Positions 44,812 through 55,230 of a DNA stretch of 64,000 nucleotides are shown here, piece after piece (the stretch's first letter is position 1; each line of letters begins with the position of its first letter). The DNA is taken from NCBI RefSeq assembly GCF_044582145.1, contig NZ_JBDODO010000004.1; one strand, written 5' to 3'. Source of the stretch: Guyparkeria sp016278265 (GTDB lineage: Bacteria > Pseudomonadota > Gammaproteobacteria > Halothiobacillales > Halothiobacillaceae). Below the pieces are notes generated by a model. It was not told the origin of the DNA. It saw only the letters and a list, made by a program, of their open reading frames with translations, and ran no database searches. The position numbers were made by a program, and so were the translations under genes.

Positions 44812-46431
44812 TTAGTGTTTACCTCCCTCGTAATCCGGGTAATCCTGGCCGAACTTGCCCGGGGCGGTCTCCGGCAACAGGATGCCGTCAGGCATCACCG
44901 CCTCCAGGTAACCCGACGGCGTCGTGATCTGCACGGCCGTCGTCTCCAGCCACTCCGACAGCGGGTGGGCACCCACGACCATCACGGTGGCGATCGCGAG
45001 CGGTGCGATGCTCAGGGCCAGACCCGGCATGGGCGTGCGCGCGTCACGCGGGGTGGAGTGAGCCGGGTGACCCGGTGTGGCCTGCGACTGGTAGAACAGT
45101 CGGCTGCCCGTGCGCGCCAGGGCAATCACCATGATCAAGCCGCTGATCAATACTACGGCGAAGATCGGTGCCATCAGCGGGCTCTCGACCGCGGCGGCCA
45201 GGATCATCACCTTGCCGAAGAAGCCGGTCAGCGGCGGCAGGCCGGCCATGGCGATCGCGTAGGCGAAGAACAGCGACCCCACGAGAACCGCGTGCGGCAT
45301 GGGCGGCGCGGCCTCGATGCCGTCGCCCGCCTCGGGGCGGTGGCGCATCAGCAGCCCGGCCAGCAGGAAGAACCCGGCGGAGAGCACCGTGGTGTGGATC
45401 CAGTAATAGAGTGCGCCGCTGATCGCGAGTTCGCGCTCCGAGCCGGTCACCAGGCCCAGGGCGATCAGGATGGTGCCCACCGAGGCCACGATCAGGTAGG
45501 CCACCTGGCGGCGGAGCGTGCGCCCGGCCACCACGCCCAGTGCCGCGAGCAGCAGGGTGATCAGGCCCAGCCACAAGAGCCAGGGGGCGATCAGGGCGGT
45601 GGTCTCGACCAGCCCGCCGATGGTATTGCCCGACAGCATGACCGAGTCGACCCGCAACACCGAGTACAGGCCCACCTTGGTCATGATCGCGAACAGGGCA
45701 GCGACCGGGATCGAGGCATAGCCGTACGCCCCCGGCAGCCAGAGGTACAACGGGAAGGCTGCCCCCTTGATCAGGAACACCACGAACAGCAGGAAGATGG
45801 CCGTCGTGACGATCGGCACCGCGTCCGGGGCGACCTCTGGCAACTTCAGCGAGATGTCGGCGAGGTTGAGGCTACCGACCGTGCCGTACAGCGCGCCCAC
45901 GGCGAACAGGAACAGCGTCGAGCCGATCAGGTTGACCACCACGTAATGGAAACCCGCCCGGGTGCGCTTGCGGCCGTTGCCGTGCAGCAGCAGGCCGTAG
46001 GAGGCCAGCAGCAGCACCTCGAAGAACACGAACAGGTTGAACAGATCCCCGGTAAGAAACGCGCCGTTCAGGCCGAACAACTGCGCCTGGAACAGGGCGT
46101 GGAAGTGCGGCCCGGCGGCATCCTCGTCGCGGCGCACCGCGTAGAGCAAGGACAGCATCGCGACGATCGAGGTCAGCACCACCATCAGGCCGGACAATCG
46201 GTCGAATACCCAGACGATGCCGAACGGCGCGGCCCAGCTGCCCAGCTCGATCACCTGCGGGGTGTTGCCCTGTCCGGCCATCAGCAGGCCAACGCTGACG
46301 ACCAGCAACACGGCCACGCCGGCCAGGCTGATCCCGCGCGACAACACCGGCGCACGCTGGCCGGTCATGGCGAGAATCGCCGCCAGCGCGACCGGTAGTA
46401 GAACCAGCAGGGAAATCAGGTTGGCCGTCAT
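44812..46431 (-). CDS. mrpD: Mrp/Mnh antiporter subunit D
   Basis: 539 residues, about fourteen helices, homologous to NuoM/NuoN of complex I. Ion-path features include the Lys in FLIKGAAFPLYLWLPGAYGYA and the Glu in NLFVFFEVLLLASYGLLLHG. It overlaps mrpC by four bases. Confidence 0.94.
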   Translation of the reverse strand: MTANLISLLVLLPVALAAILAMTGQRAPVLSRGISLAGVAVLLVVSVGLLMAGQGNTPQVIELGSWAAPFGIVWVFDRLSGLMVVLTSIVAMLSLLYAVRRDEDAAGPHFHALFQAQLFGLNGAFLTGDLFNLFVFFEVLLLASYGLLLHGNGRKRTRAGFHYVVVNLIGSTLFLFAVGALYGTVGSLNLADISLKLPEVAPDAVPIVTTAIFLLFVVFLIKGAAFPLYLWLPGAYGYASIPVAALFAIMTKVGLYSVLRVDSVMLSGNTIGGLVETTALIAPWLLWLGLITLLLAALGVVAGRTLRRQVAYLIVASVGTILIALGLVTGSERELAISGALYYWIHTTVLSAGFFLLAGLLMRHRPEAGDGIEAAPPMPHAVLVGSLFFAYAIAMAGLPPLTGFFGKVMILAAAVESPLMAPIFAVVLISGLIMVIALARTGSRLFYQSQATPGHPAHSTPRDARTPMPGLALSIAPLAIATVMVVGAHPLSEWLETTAVQITTPSGYLEAVMPDGILLPETAPGKFGQDYPDYEGGKH

Positions 46432-46799
46432 GCGCGCGGCTCCTTCTTGCGTTCAATCACCCGGTCGGCCTGCGGGATGTGCGTGCCATCGACGTGGTCA
46501 TTGCCCAGCGCGGCGCGTGCCTTCAAGGCGAGCACGATGACGAAGGCCGTCATGGCGAACGCGATCACGATGGCGGTGAGCACCAGCGCCTGGGGCAGGG
46601 CATCGGCGGAACGCTCGGTCGCCCCCACCACGGCGGGGGCGGCGGTGTGCAGTCGGCCCATGGTGAACAGGAACAGGTTGACCCCGTAGGACATCAGGGT
46701 CAGGCCCAGGACGACCGGGAAGGTCTGGGCGCGCAGCACCAGGTACACGCCGGCCCCGGTGAGTACGCCGATGAGCAGGGAAATGGCCAGGTTGGTCAT
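46428..46799 (-). CDS. mrpC: Mrp/Mnh antiporter subunit C
   Basis: 123 residues, homologous to NuoK. Three helices, with LGLTLMSYGVNLFLFTMGRL and DALPQALVLTAIVIAFAMTAFVIVLAL as the MrpC signature. It overlaps subunit A/B by four bases. Confidence 0.94.
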   Translation of the reverse strand: MTNLAISLLIGVLTGAGVYLVLRAQTFPVVLGLTLMSYGVNLFLFTMGRLHTAAPAVVGATERSADALPQALVLTAIVIAFAMTAFVIVLALKARAALGNDHVDGTHIPQADRVIERKKEPRA

Positions 46800-49681
46800 G
46801 CGTCTCTCCCCCCGCGGGTTTCGTTGCTCGCGGGGCTTGCCTCGATGGATGCGTAGTCGGGATGCTCGACCGCGTGATCGGTCAGGCGACCGAGGTTGAG
46901 CAGGATCAACATGGTCGAGCCGACCACGACCAGGAACACGCCCAGATCAAAGGCGATCGCCGAGGCGACCTCGATGTCGCCGATCACCGGCAGATCCAGG
47001 TGCGTGAACGCCGAGGTCAGGAACGGCACACCGAAGACCATGGAGACCAGCCCGGTGCCCAGCGCGATCAAAAGGCCTGCCCCGAGGATGCCGTGGATCG
47101 GCAGGTGGAGCTTGCGCTCGGCGGCCTCGATGCCGTTTGCCATGTACTGGGCGACCAGGGCGCTGGCCACGATCAGCCCGGCGATGAAGCCGCCGCCCGG
47201 CTCGTTGTGCCCGCGCAGGAACACGTAGATGCCGAACAGCAGGGTCAACGGCAGGATGATCTGCGTGAAGGTCCGCAGCATCAACGGATGCGGGTCGTCG
47301 CTCCAGGCGCGTCCGAACGGGTCGCGCCGCGAGGAGGGCAGCGACAGGTTGTGCAGCATGGCGAAGATGCCCAGCGCGGCCAGTGCCAGCACCGTGATCT
47401 CGCCGAAGGTGTCGTAGCCCCGGAAGTCGACCAGGATCACGTTGACCACGTTATGGCCCCCGCCGCCGGGCACGGAATGCTCCAGGAAATAGCCCGAGAT
47501 GGTCTCGAACGGCCGGCTGATGATCGCGTAGGTCAGCGCCGCAATGCCGCCGCCGATCACCGTCGCGATCCCGGCATCACGCCAGCGGCGGGCAGGCGAA
47601 GAGAGCTTGCGGCTCTGCTGCGGCAGGTAGAACAGCGCCAGCAGCAAGAGGATCATGGTCACCACCTCGACCGACAGCTGCGTCATGGCGAGATCCGGTG
47701 CCGAGAAGCGCGCGAAGATCATCGCCACGCCCAGCCCGACCACGCTCATGGTGATCAGCGCGAACAGGCGCTGGCGGTGACCGATCACGGTAACCAGGGC
47801 GGCGACGATGATCAGCAACATGCCCAGCCAGGTCACCCAGTCGCCGCTGTCCTCGACCGTGCCGCGGTCCAGGGCCGCTTGCACACCCGGGAGACCAACG
47901 GTCTGGATGTAGCCGACCAGTCCGGCGATCAGCGAGAAGACCAGCGTGAGGATCACGATTCGGCCCAGTCGACCGTTGTCCAGCCCGCCCGTGACGCCCG
48001 ATCCGGTGCGCATCAGCAGCTCTATGAGGCGGTTGTAGACCGTGCGCGCGTCGAGATGTGCCAGCGAACGGGCATGCCAGCGGAAGATCGGCGCGCGGTT
48101 CAGGTAGAGCAGCAAGCCGCCGATCAGGGCGATCGCGCTCATCAGCAGCGGCAGGTTGAAGCCGTGCCATAGCGCCAGGCTGTACTCGGGCGGCTCGGCC
48201 TGCAGCACACCGGTGACGGCCACGTGCAGCAGCGGGCCGACCACGAGCGCCGGGAGAATGCCCACGGCGAGACAAAGCACGACGAGCAGATCGATCGGGC
48301 GCTTCATCATGCCGCGTGGCTCGTGCGGCTTTTTCGGCAGGTCGCCGTCGGGCTTGCCAAAGAAGGTGTCGTGCACGAAGCGCAGGGAATAGGCCACCGA
48401 CAGCAAACCACCCAGCGAGACCAGGATCGGCAGCAGCCACACCGGCCCGATGTCGCCGGCGACCCGCACCGACTCGGTGAAGAACATTTCCTTGGAGAGA
48501 AAGCCGTTGAACAGCGGCACGCCGGCCATCGCCATCGCCGCGATCATGCCCAGCGCGGCGGTGTGTGGCATGTACTTGACCAATCCGCCCAGGCGACGCA
48601 TGTCGCGGGTGCCGGTCTCGTGGTCGACGATGCCGGCGACCATGAACAGGCTCGCCTTGAAGGTGGCGTGGTTGATGATGTGGAAGATGCCCGCCACGGC
48701 GGCCAGTGGCGTACCGAAACCGAACAAGAGCGTGATCAGGCCTAGGTGACTGATGGTCGAGTAGGCCAGCAGCCCCTTGAGGTCATGCCGGAAAAGCGCG
48801 GTATAGGCGCCCAGCAGGAAGGTGATCAGGCCCGCGGTGGAGACGATGATCACCCACAGCTCCGTGCCGGCCAGCGCCGGGAAGAAGCGCGCCAGCAGGA
48901 AGATGCCGGCCTTGACCATCGTCGCCGAGTGCAGGTAGGCCGACACCGGCGTCGGCGCGGCCATGGCGTTGGGCAGCCAGAAGTGGAACGGGAACTGCGC
49001 GGATTTCGTGAACACGCCCAGCAGGATCAGGATCAGTGCCGGGGCATAGAGGTCGTGGTTCTTGATCAGATCGCCGGACGCCAGCACATCGGTCAGCTCG
49101 TAGGAGCCGACGATGTGACCGAGGATCAGCACGCCGCCGAGCAGGGCCAGCCCGCCGGCCCCGGTGATCGCCAATGCCAGGCGCGCGCCGTAGCGGGCCT
49201 CCTTGCGATGCTGCCAGTAACTGATCAGCAGGAAGGAGGCCAGCGACGTGAGCTCCCAAAAGATGACCAGGTTGATCATGTTCTCGGAGAGCACCACGCC
49301 CAGCATCGAGCCCATGAACATCATCATGTAGGCGAAGAAGCGCCCCATCGAATCGTTGGGCGACAGGTAGTAGCGGGCGTAGACGACGATCAGCAGGCCG
49401 ATCACCAGGATCAGCCCGGTGAACAGCAGCGACAGGCCGTCGAGGCGGAAACCGAAGGACAGCCCGGCGGCCTCGATCCAGGCATGCGAGGTGGCCACGG
49501 GCATCTGGCCGACGTGTAGAGCGACCAGCCAGGAGAAGAGCGCCAGGGCAGCCAGCGTGGCACCACCGGCCACCCAGGCAGCCGCATAACGGTTGATGCG
49601 GGCGCTCCAGGCCGCCAATGGGGCGGCCAGGAACGGCAGCAAGACGACTGCGGCCAAGAGTTCGATCGCGTTCACGAACAC
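46796..49681 (-). CDS. mrpA: Mrp/Mnh antiporter subunit A fused to subunit B
   Basis: 961 residues. The first about 770 are NuoL-like MrpA, with ENMINLVIFWELTSLASFLLISYW and KSAQFPFHFWLPNAMAAPTPVSAYLHSATMVKAG. A membrane extension and then a C-terminal MrpB domain (about 810-950: RTFTQIILPLTLLFGIYVFLRGHNEPGGGFIAGL) follow. Fusion of A with B is usual in proteobacterial group 2 loci, and a separate mrpB is indeed missing. First gene of the minus-strand operon. The complex exchanges Na+ (or K+) for protons, giving salt and alkali tolerance. Confidence 0.95.
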   Translation of the reverse strand: MFVNAIELLAAVVLLPFLAAPLAAWSARINRYAAAWVAGGATLAALALFSWLVALHVGQMPVATSHAWIEAAGLSFGFRLDGLSLLFTGLILVIGLLIVVYARYYLSPNDSMGRFFAYMMMFMGSMLGVVLSENMINLVIFWELTSLASFLLISYWQHRKEARYGARLALAITGAGGLALLGGVLILGHIVGSYELTDVLASGDLIKNHDLYAPALILILLGVFTKSAQFPFHFWLPNAMAAPTPVSAYLHSATMVKAGIFLLARFFPALAGTELWVIIVSTAGLITFLLGAYTALFRHDLKGLLAYSTISHLGLITLLFGFGTPLAAVAGIFHIINHATFKASLFMVAGIVDHETGTRDMRRLGGLVKYMPHTAALGMIAAMAMAGVPLFNGFLSKEMFFTESVRVAGDIGPVWLLPILVSLGGLLSVAYSLRFVHDTFFGKPDGDLPKKPHEPRGMMKRPIDLLVVLCLAVGILPALVVGPLLHVAVTGVLQAEPPEYSLALWHGFNLPLLMSAIALIGGLLLYLNRAPIFRWHARSLAHLDARTVYNRLIELLMRTGSGVTGGLDNGRLGRIVILTLVFSLIAGLVGYIQTVGLPGVQAALDRGTVEDSGDWVTWLGMLLIIVAALVTVIGHRQRLFALITMSVVGLGVAMIFARFSAPDLAMTQLSVEVVTMILLLLALFYLPQQSRKLSSPARRWRDAGIATVIGGGIAALTYAIISRPFETISGYFLEHSVPGGGGHNVVNVILVDFRGYDTFGEITVLALAALGIFAMLHNLSLPSSRRDPFGRAWSDDPHPLMLRTFTQIILPLTLLFGIYVFLRGHNEPGGGFIAGLIVASALVAQYMANGIEAAERKLHLPIHGILGAGLLIALGTGLVSMVFGVPFLTSAFTHLDLPVIGDIEVASAIAFDLGVFLVVVGSTMLILLNLGRLTDHAVEHPDYASIEASPASNETRGGRDA

Positions 49682-49747
49682 GGTCCTTATGCGGGTGAAA
49701 TGGAGCCTGAGTCCGGGTATGGTCCGGCTGCCCGGTGGGCACAGTTA

Positions 49748-50098
49748 GGGAAGGTCTGCACGAATACCCAATGCCTCTGGCTTACCGGCTTGTTCGCCAT
49801 CAAGGCGTCGATTCGACGGCGGGTCCAAGGCGATCCCCCGGGCCCGGCGAGAATCGGCAACACCGAGGGCGGGCAAGCCGGCAAGCTCCGTAGGGCGAGC
49901 CGCCAGGCGCTCATCTTCGGTGTCGCGAGGTTCGTCCTTGAACCTCGCCCTCCGGGCCGGTTTATACCGGCCGGATCGGCTTCCTGCCGATCCGGTTTCG
50001 CGCTTGCAAATGCCGACGGCCATTGAACTGCGCACGGCGCCTTGCATCTGAACGTCTAGCGACCCGCAGAGGCATTGGCTATTCGTGAAGACCTTCCC
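49748..50098. mobile_element. MITE-like element with 32-bp terminal inverted repeats
   Basis: The left end (49748-49779, GGGAAGGTCTGCACGAATAC, then CCAATGCCTCTG) and right end (50067-50098) are inverted copies with two mismatches. The element is 351 bases and has no credible gene. Inside are three back-to-back hairpins (49921-50003) and a GCGCCTTGCA segment shared with the element at 39722-39904. It fills most of the gap between the Mrp promoter region and pcnB. Confidence 0.75.
49921..50003. repeat. Three consecutive hairpins inside the MITE-like element
   Basis: GCGAGGTTCGTCCTTGAACCTCG, GGGCCGGTTTATACCGGCC and GGATCGGCTTCCTGCCGATCC follow one another with only a few bases between, each a near-perfect dyad. 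No T-run follows, so they are not typical terminators. Confidence 0.6.
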
Positions 50099-50310
50099 AG
50101 CGCAAAATCCTAGCACAGAAGTCCGTCGGGATTCCCTGTAGAGCCGCGACAGCATCGCATTTGCGCGCCGCCACTCGTGTTTATCCTGCGGGCGCGCGCG
50201 TGACGCGATCATCGGGTGTCCCTAACCGTTACCCTGGCCATGACATGGGCCGGATCGGTGGGTAAATCACGCGAGCCCGATCATAGTGATAGACTTCGCC
50301 CTTCTTGAGG

Positions 50311-50335
50311 AGCCTCTGCACGAATAGCAATACGA
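50311..50335. repeat. Solo, partial copy of the MITE-like end
   Basis: GAGCCTCTGCACGAATAGCAAT matches the outer part of the element end at 49748 (GGTCTGCACGAATA then CCAAT) with a few changes. No opposing end was found near it. It lies upstream of pcnB, and an in-frame ATG at 50305 begins just before it. Confidence 0.5.
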
Positions 50336-50490
50336 CTTGGCAAGCCAGAGTGGTGCTGCAATCCGTGCAGGGGGTCCGTAATCCATCCGTGGCCCGCCGG
50401 TGCGTTCGAAGACGCGTCCGGCCCGCACAACGCCCGAACCGGGTCGATGCCGGCCGCGGCGATCAATGGCAGACCGTTTTGTCAGATAAC

Positions 50491-51843
50491 GTGACTCCAA
50501 TTCAGACCCGAATCCCCGCCGAGACCCATGGCATCTCGCTTAGTGACCTGAGCGACAACGCCCGGTTTGTCCTCGAGCGCCTGCATGAGGGCGGCTTCGA
50601 GGCCTACGCCGTTGGCGGTTGCGTCCGCGACCTGTTGCGCGGCCGGAGCCCGAAGGATTTCGACGTGGTCACCGACGCACGCCCCGAGCAGGTCAAGCGC
50701 CTGTTCAAGCGCGCGCGCATCATCGGTCGTCGTTTCAAGATCGTGCATGTGGTCTTCCGTGACGAGCTGATCGAGGTGACCACCTTCCGCGGTGGCGATA
50801 CCGGTGAAATCAAGCGCGCCGACGGCGGCATGATCACCCGTGACAACGTCTTCGGCAGCATCCACGAGGATGTCTGGCGGCGCGATTTCTCCTGCAACGC
50901 TCTCTACCTCGACTTCGCCTCGGGCGAGCTGATCGACTACGTCGAAGGCCTGACCGACATTCACAGCGGTCGGCTGCGCGTGATCGGCGAGCCGGAGGCG
51001 CGCTACCGCGAGGACCCGGTGCGGATGCTGCGCGCCGCGCGCTTCGCCGCCAAGCTCGGCTTTCATCTCACGCCGGACAGCGAGAAGGCGATCGCGCATT
51101 GCCGCGAGACGCTCGCCGACATATCCCCGGCCCGCCTGTTCGACGAGACCGTCAAGCTGCTGCAAGGCGGCGCCGGGCGGCAGACCGTGCTCGAACTGCG
51201 ACGCCTGGGCCTGCTTGAATACCTGTTCGATGGGCTGGCGACGTGGATTGAACCCAACGACCCCGCCAGCGACTGGGTCCTGATCGAGCCGGTGCTCGAG
51301 GCCACCGACGAGCGGGTCGCCAAGGACTTGCCGGTCAACCCCGCCTTCCTGTTCGCCGGCCTGTTTTGGCGCATGCTGGGGCGTCACCGCGTTCAGTGGA
51401 TGCACCAGCGCGTGCCGAGCGAAGACGCGATGGTGCTCGCCGCCGACGAGGTGCTCGCCGTGGCGGCACGCCGTTTGATGATCCCGCGGCGGTTGGCCGA
51501 GATCATCCGCGCGATCTGGACGCTGCAGCCCGACCTCGAGCGTCACGCCACGCCCCCCGGTGCCCGAGGAAAAGACAAGGGCAAAGAGAAGCTCACCGAC
51601 GAGCAGCGCGCACTGACCGAGGCGCCGTGGTTCCGGGCGGCGGTGGATTTCCTCTGCCTGCGCTCGCGGACCAACGAGGTCGACGAGGCGGTATGCACCT
51701 TCTGGCGTCGTCATGCCCCGGAGCGCGCCAGCCGGGACGAGGTGCCGATCGAGGCGTTGCAACCGTCGGATTTTGGCAAGAAGCGGCGCCGTCGTCCTCG
51801 CCGTCGCAAGCCGGACGGCAAGCCGCAGTCTGCCGGTAGCTGA
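50491..51843 (+). CDS. pcnB: Poly(A) polymerase I
   Basis: About 450 residues from the GTG at 50491. A TTG at 50479 is another option, and the ATG at 50305 would read a repeat sequence. Nucleotidyltransferase motif GGCVRDLLRGRSPKDFDVVTDA (catalytic Asp-x-Asp) near residue 44. Other family segments are RRFKIVHVVFRDELIEVTTFRGG and EDVWRRDFSCNALYLDFASGELIDYVEGL. The Lys/Arg-rich C-terminus (KKRRRRPRRRKPDG) marks poly(A) polymerase rather than a CCA enzyme, and the tRNAs here encode CCA. Polyadenylation promotes RNA decay. folK follows. Confidence 0.92.
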   Translation: MTPIQTRIPAETHGISLSDLSDNARFVLERLHEGGFEAYAVGGCVRDLLRGRSPKDFDVVTDARPEQVKRLFKRARIIGRRFKIVHVVFRDELIEVTTFRGGDTGEIKRADGGMITRDNVFGSIHEDVWRRDFSCNALYLDFASGELIDYVEGLTDIHSGRLRVIGEPEARYREDPVRMLRAARFAAKLGFHLTPDSEKAIAHCRETLADISPARLFDETVKLLQGGAGRQTVLELRRLGLLEYLFDGLATWIEPNDPASDWVLIEPVLEATDERVAKDLPVNPAFLFAGLFWRMLGRHRVQWMHQRVPSEDAMVLAADEVLAVAARRLMIPRRLAEIIRAIWTLQPDLERHATPPGARGKDKGKEKLTDEQRALTEAPWFRAAVDFLCLRSRTNEVDEAVCTFWRRHAPERASRDEVPIEALQPSDFGKKRRRRPRRRKPDGKPQSAGS

Positions 51844-51857
51844 CTCCGGGAGCACTG

Positions 51858-52460
51858 ATGGTTCGGGAAATCGCGACCATCGGCCTGGGCGCCAATCTCG
51901 GTGACCCGGTCGACCAGATCGAACGGGCGGTGGAGGCCATCGACAGCCTGCCGCTTTGCGAAGTGCGCGCGGTGTCCGGCCTCTACGCCAATCCGCCGAT
52001 CGGCCCGCAGGACCAGCCGGATTACATCAACGCCGTCGCCGAGATCGAGACCGCCCTGGCACCCGAGGCGCTGCTCCGTGCCTTGAAGGGCATCGAGCGC
52101 GCGGCGGGCCGTTCCTACACGCGGCATTGGGGCGAGCGCATGCTGGACCTCGATATCCTCGCCTTCGGCGATCGCCAGATAAACTCCCCGGGACTGACGG
52201 TGCCGCATCCGGAAATCGCACGCCGGCATTTCGTGCTCGCCCCGTGGCTGGAGATCCGCCCGGATGCCCGCCTGCCCGATGGCGCGCCGCTGGCCGGCTG
52301 GCTGGACGCGGTGGCTGATCATCCGCTGCGCTTCCTGCGCGCCATGCGCTGGCAGCGCCGCAGCGATGAAAGTGCGACCAGAGGGACTCGCGCCCGGACG
52401 ACTGATCGCCCGAGCGATGGCAAGGACTCTCGCACCACCCCCACGCGGAGATCGACATGA
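51858..52460 (+). CDS. folK: 2-amino-4-hydroxy-6-hydroxymethyldihydropteridine pyrophosphokinase
   Basis: 200 residues. It pyrophosphorylates the pterin in folate synthesis. GLGANLGDPVDQIERAVEAI at the start, NAVAEIETAL, the ATP/Mg segment HWGERMLDLDILAFGD and VPHPEIARRHFVLAPWLEI are standard HPPK motifs. The last about 35 residues are a polar Arg/Thr/Ser-rich tail not typical of the family. Four-base overlap with panB. Confidence 0.95.
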   Translation: MVREIATIGLGANLGDPVDQIERAVEAIDSLPLCEVRAVSGLYANPPIGPQDQPDYINAVAEIETALAPEALLRALKGIERAAGRSYTRHWGERMLDLDILAFGDRQINSPGLTVPHPEIARRHFVLAPWLEIRPDARLPDGAPLAGWLDAVADHPLRFLRAMRWQRRSDESATRGTRARTTDRPSDGKDSRTTPTRRST

Positions 52461-53239
52461 CCCGTTCCCGATTGCGCCAGGCCAAGATCGATCGCACACC
52501 CATCGCAATGCTGACGGCCTACGACGCCGGCTTTGCGCGGGTCGCGGCCGCGGCCGGGGTCGATGCCTTCCTGGTGGGCGACTCGCTCGGCATGGTGGTC
52601 CAGGGCCAGCGTGACACGCTGGCCGTCTCGATCGACGACGTCGCCTACCACACGGCCGCGGTGCGCCGCGGCGTGGGCGATGCGCTGGTGATCGCCGATA
52701 TGCCGTTTCTCAGCGATGCGACCATCGACCGAGCACTGGATGCCGCCGGCGTGCTGATGGGCGAGGGCGGGGCGGACATGGTCAAGCTCGAGGGCGGTGC
52801 CGAGAAGGCCGAGATCGTCCGCGCCTTGACCGAGAGCGGGGTGCCGGTATGCGGGCACGTCGGGCTGTTGCCCCAGCGCGTGCGCAAGCTGGGCGGATAT
52901 CGGGTGCAGGGTCGCGAGGCGGCCGATGCCCGCCGCATCCTCGAAGACGCCCAGGCCCTGGTCGCCGCCGGCATCGATCTGCTGGTGGTCGAATGCGTGC
53001 CCAGCGAACTCGGCCGCGCGTTGGCCGAAGCGGTCGACGTGCCGGTGATCGGCATTGGTGCCGGGGCGGATACCGACGGCCAGGTGCTGGTGATGCATGA
53101 CATGCTGGGACTGACAGAGAAGCCGCCGCGCTTCGTGCGCGACTTCCTCGCCACGGGCGGCTCGATCCACGGGGCATTCGCCGCCTACGTGGAGGCGGTG
53201 CGCGAGCGGCGTTTCCCCACCGTCGAGGAAAGTTTCTGA
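52457..53239 (+). CDS. panB: 3-methyl-2-oxobutanoate hydroxymethyltransferase
   Basis: 260 residues. First step of pantothenate synthesis, adding a hydroxymethyl group from methylenetetrahydrofolate. MLTAYDAGFARVAAAAGVDAFLVGDSLGMVVQG, GADMVKLEGG and HVGLLPQRVRKLGGYRVQGR are conserved PanB segments. The stop overlaps the panC ATG by one base. The position between folK and panC is standard. Confidence 0.96.
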   Translation: MTRSRLRQAKIDRTPIAMLTAYDAGFARVAAAAGVDAFLVGDSLGMVVQGQRDTLAVSIDDVAYHTAAVRRGVGDALVIADMPFLSDATIDRALDAAGVLMGEGGADMVKLEGGAEKAEIVRALTESGVPVCGHVGLLPQRVRKLGGYRVQGREAADARRILEDAQALVAAGIDLLVVECVPSELGRALAEAVDVPVIGIGAGADTDGQVLVMHDMLGLTEKPPRFVRDFLATGGSIHGAFAAYVEAVRERRFPTVEESF

Positions 53240-54114
53240 TGCAGGTGATTCGCGACCTCCCCGAGCTGCGCGACTGGCGCGAGTCGGTGGAATTCGATGC
53301 CCGTCGCGTGGGTTTCGTGCCGACGATGGGCAACCTGCACGCCGGGCACCTGGCGCTGATCGACCACGCCAAGCGTCGCGCGGACACCGTGATCGTGAGT
53401 ATTTTCGTCAATCCGCTGCAGTTCGAGGACCCGGACGACCTGGCGCGCTATCCGCGCACCGAGGAACGCGACCTCGAACTGCTCGAGCGCGCCGGGGTGG
53501 CCGCGGTCTTCCTGCCGACCGAGCCCGAGCTCTATCCCCACGGCCAGGACGACATCGTGCGCGTCGATGCCGGCCCGCTGGGCGATCGTCTCGAAGGCGC
53601 GGCCCGTCCGGGGCACTTCACCGGCGTGGCGACCGTGGTCACCAAGCTGTTCAACCTGGTGCGGCCGGACGTGGCCGTCTTCGGTGAGAAGGACGCCCAG
53701 CAGGTGGCCGTGATCCGCCGCCTGGTGGCCGATCTCGACATGACCGTGGAGCTGGCGATCGAGCCGACCCACCGGGAGCCCGATGGACTGGCGATCAGTT
53801 CGCGCAATCGTTTTCTCGATCCCGAACAGCGTCGCCAGGCCCCGGCGGTGCATCGCGCCCTCAAGCGCGCCGCCGAGTCGCTGGCCGGCGGCCACACGAT
53901 TGCCGCGACCCTCGCCGGGGCCCGTCACTGGCTGACCCAGCAGGGATTCGCGGTCGACTACCTGGTCTACTGTGACGATGAGCGTTTCGAGGAGCAGACC
54001 CGGCTGGTTACGCACGGACGGTTGCTGGTCGCCGCGCGGCTTGGCCGCGTCCGCCTGATCGATAACCTGGCCGTGCCTACCCCGCATCCCGCAAGCGTCG
54101 GGAGCGATCGCTAG
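53239..54114 (+). CDS. panC: Pantothenate synthetase
   Basis: 291 residues. It joins pantoate and beta-alanine with ATP. The nucleotide-binding VPTMGNLHAGHLALIDHAK (HIGH-like), VSIFVNPLQFEDPDDLARYPR, FGEKDAQQVAVIRRLVADL and REPDGLAISSRNRFLDPEQR (KMSKS-like) are all present. No panD follows in this locus. Confidence 0.96.
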   Translation: MQVIRDLPELRDWRESVEFDARRVGFVPTMGNLHAGHLALIDHAKRRADTVIVSIFVNPLQFEDPDDLARYPRTEERDLELLERAGVAAVFLPTEPELYPHGQDDIVRVDAGPLGDRLEGAARPGHFTGVATVVTKLFNLVRPDVAVFGEKDAQQVAVIRRLVADLDMTVELAIEPTHREPDGLAISSRNRFLDPEQRRQAPAVHRALKRAAESLAGGHTIAATLAGARHWLTQQGFAVDYLVYCDDERFEEQTRLVTHGRLLVAARLGRVRLIDNLAVPTPHPASVGSDR

Positions 54115-54270
54115 GCGATTCTCCAACTCGTCGTAAGTGGTTCCGATTTACGCCGGGGCGGCAATTTCGGCACAATACGCGTCTGTCTCGCCGCCATGGG
54201 CGACCCTTTCGGTCCCGATGCCAACAGCGAGGCGGCATACCTACTACCCGCCCACACAGCGCAGCCGTCT

Positions 54271-55210
<940 letters not shown>

Positions 55211-55230
<20 letters not shown>

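Noticed and set aside
44401..46398. 665-residue plus-strand open frame opposite mrpE/mrpD
   Set aside because: Low-complexity His/Gln/Asp/Arg translation complementary to a well-defined antiporter operon; not a gene. The plus-strand frame at 46862-48172 opposite mrpA is the same artefact.
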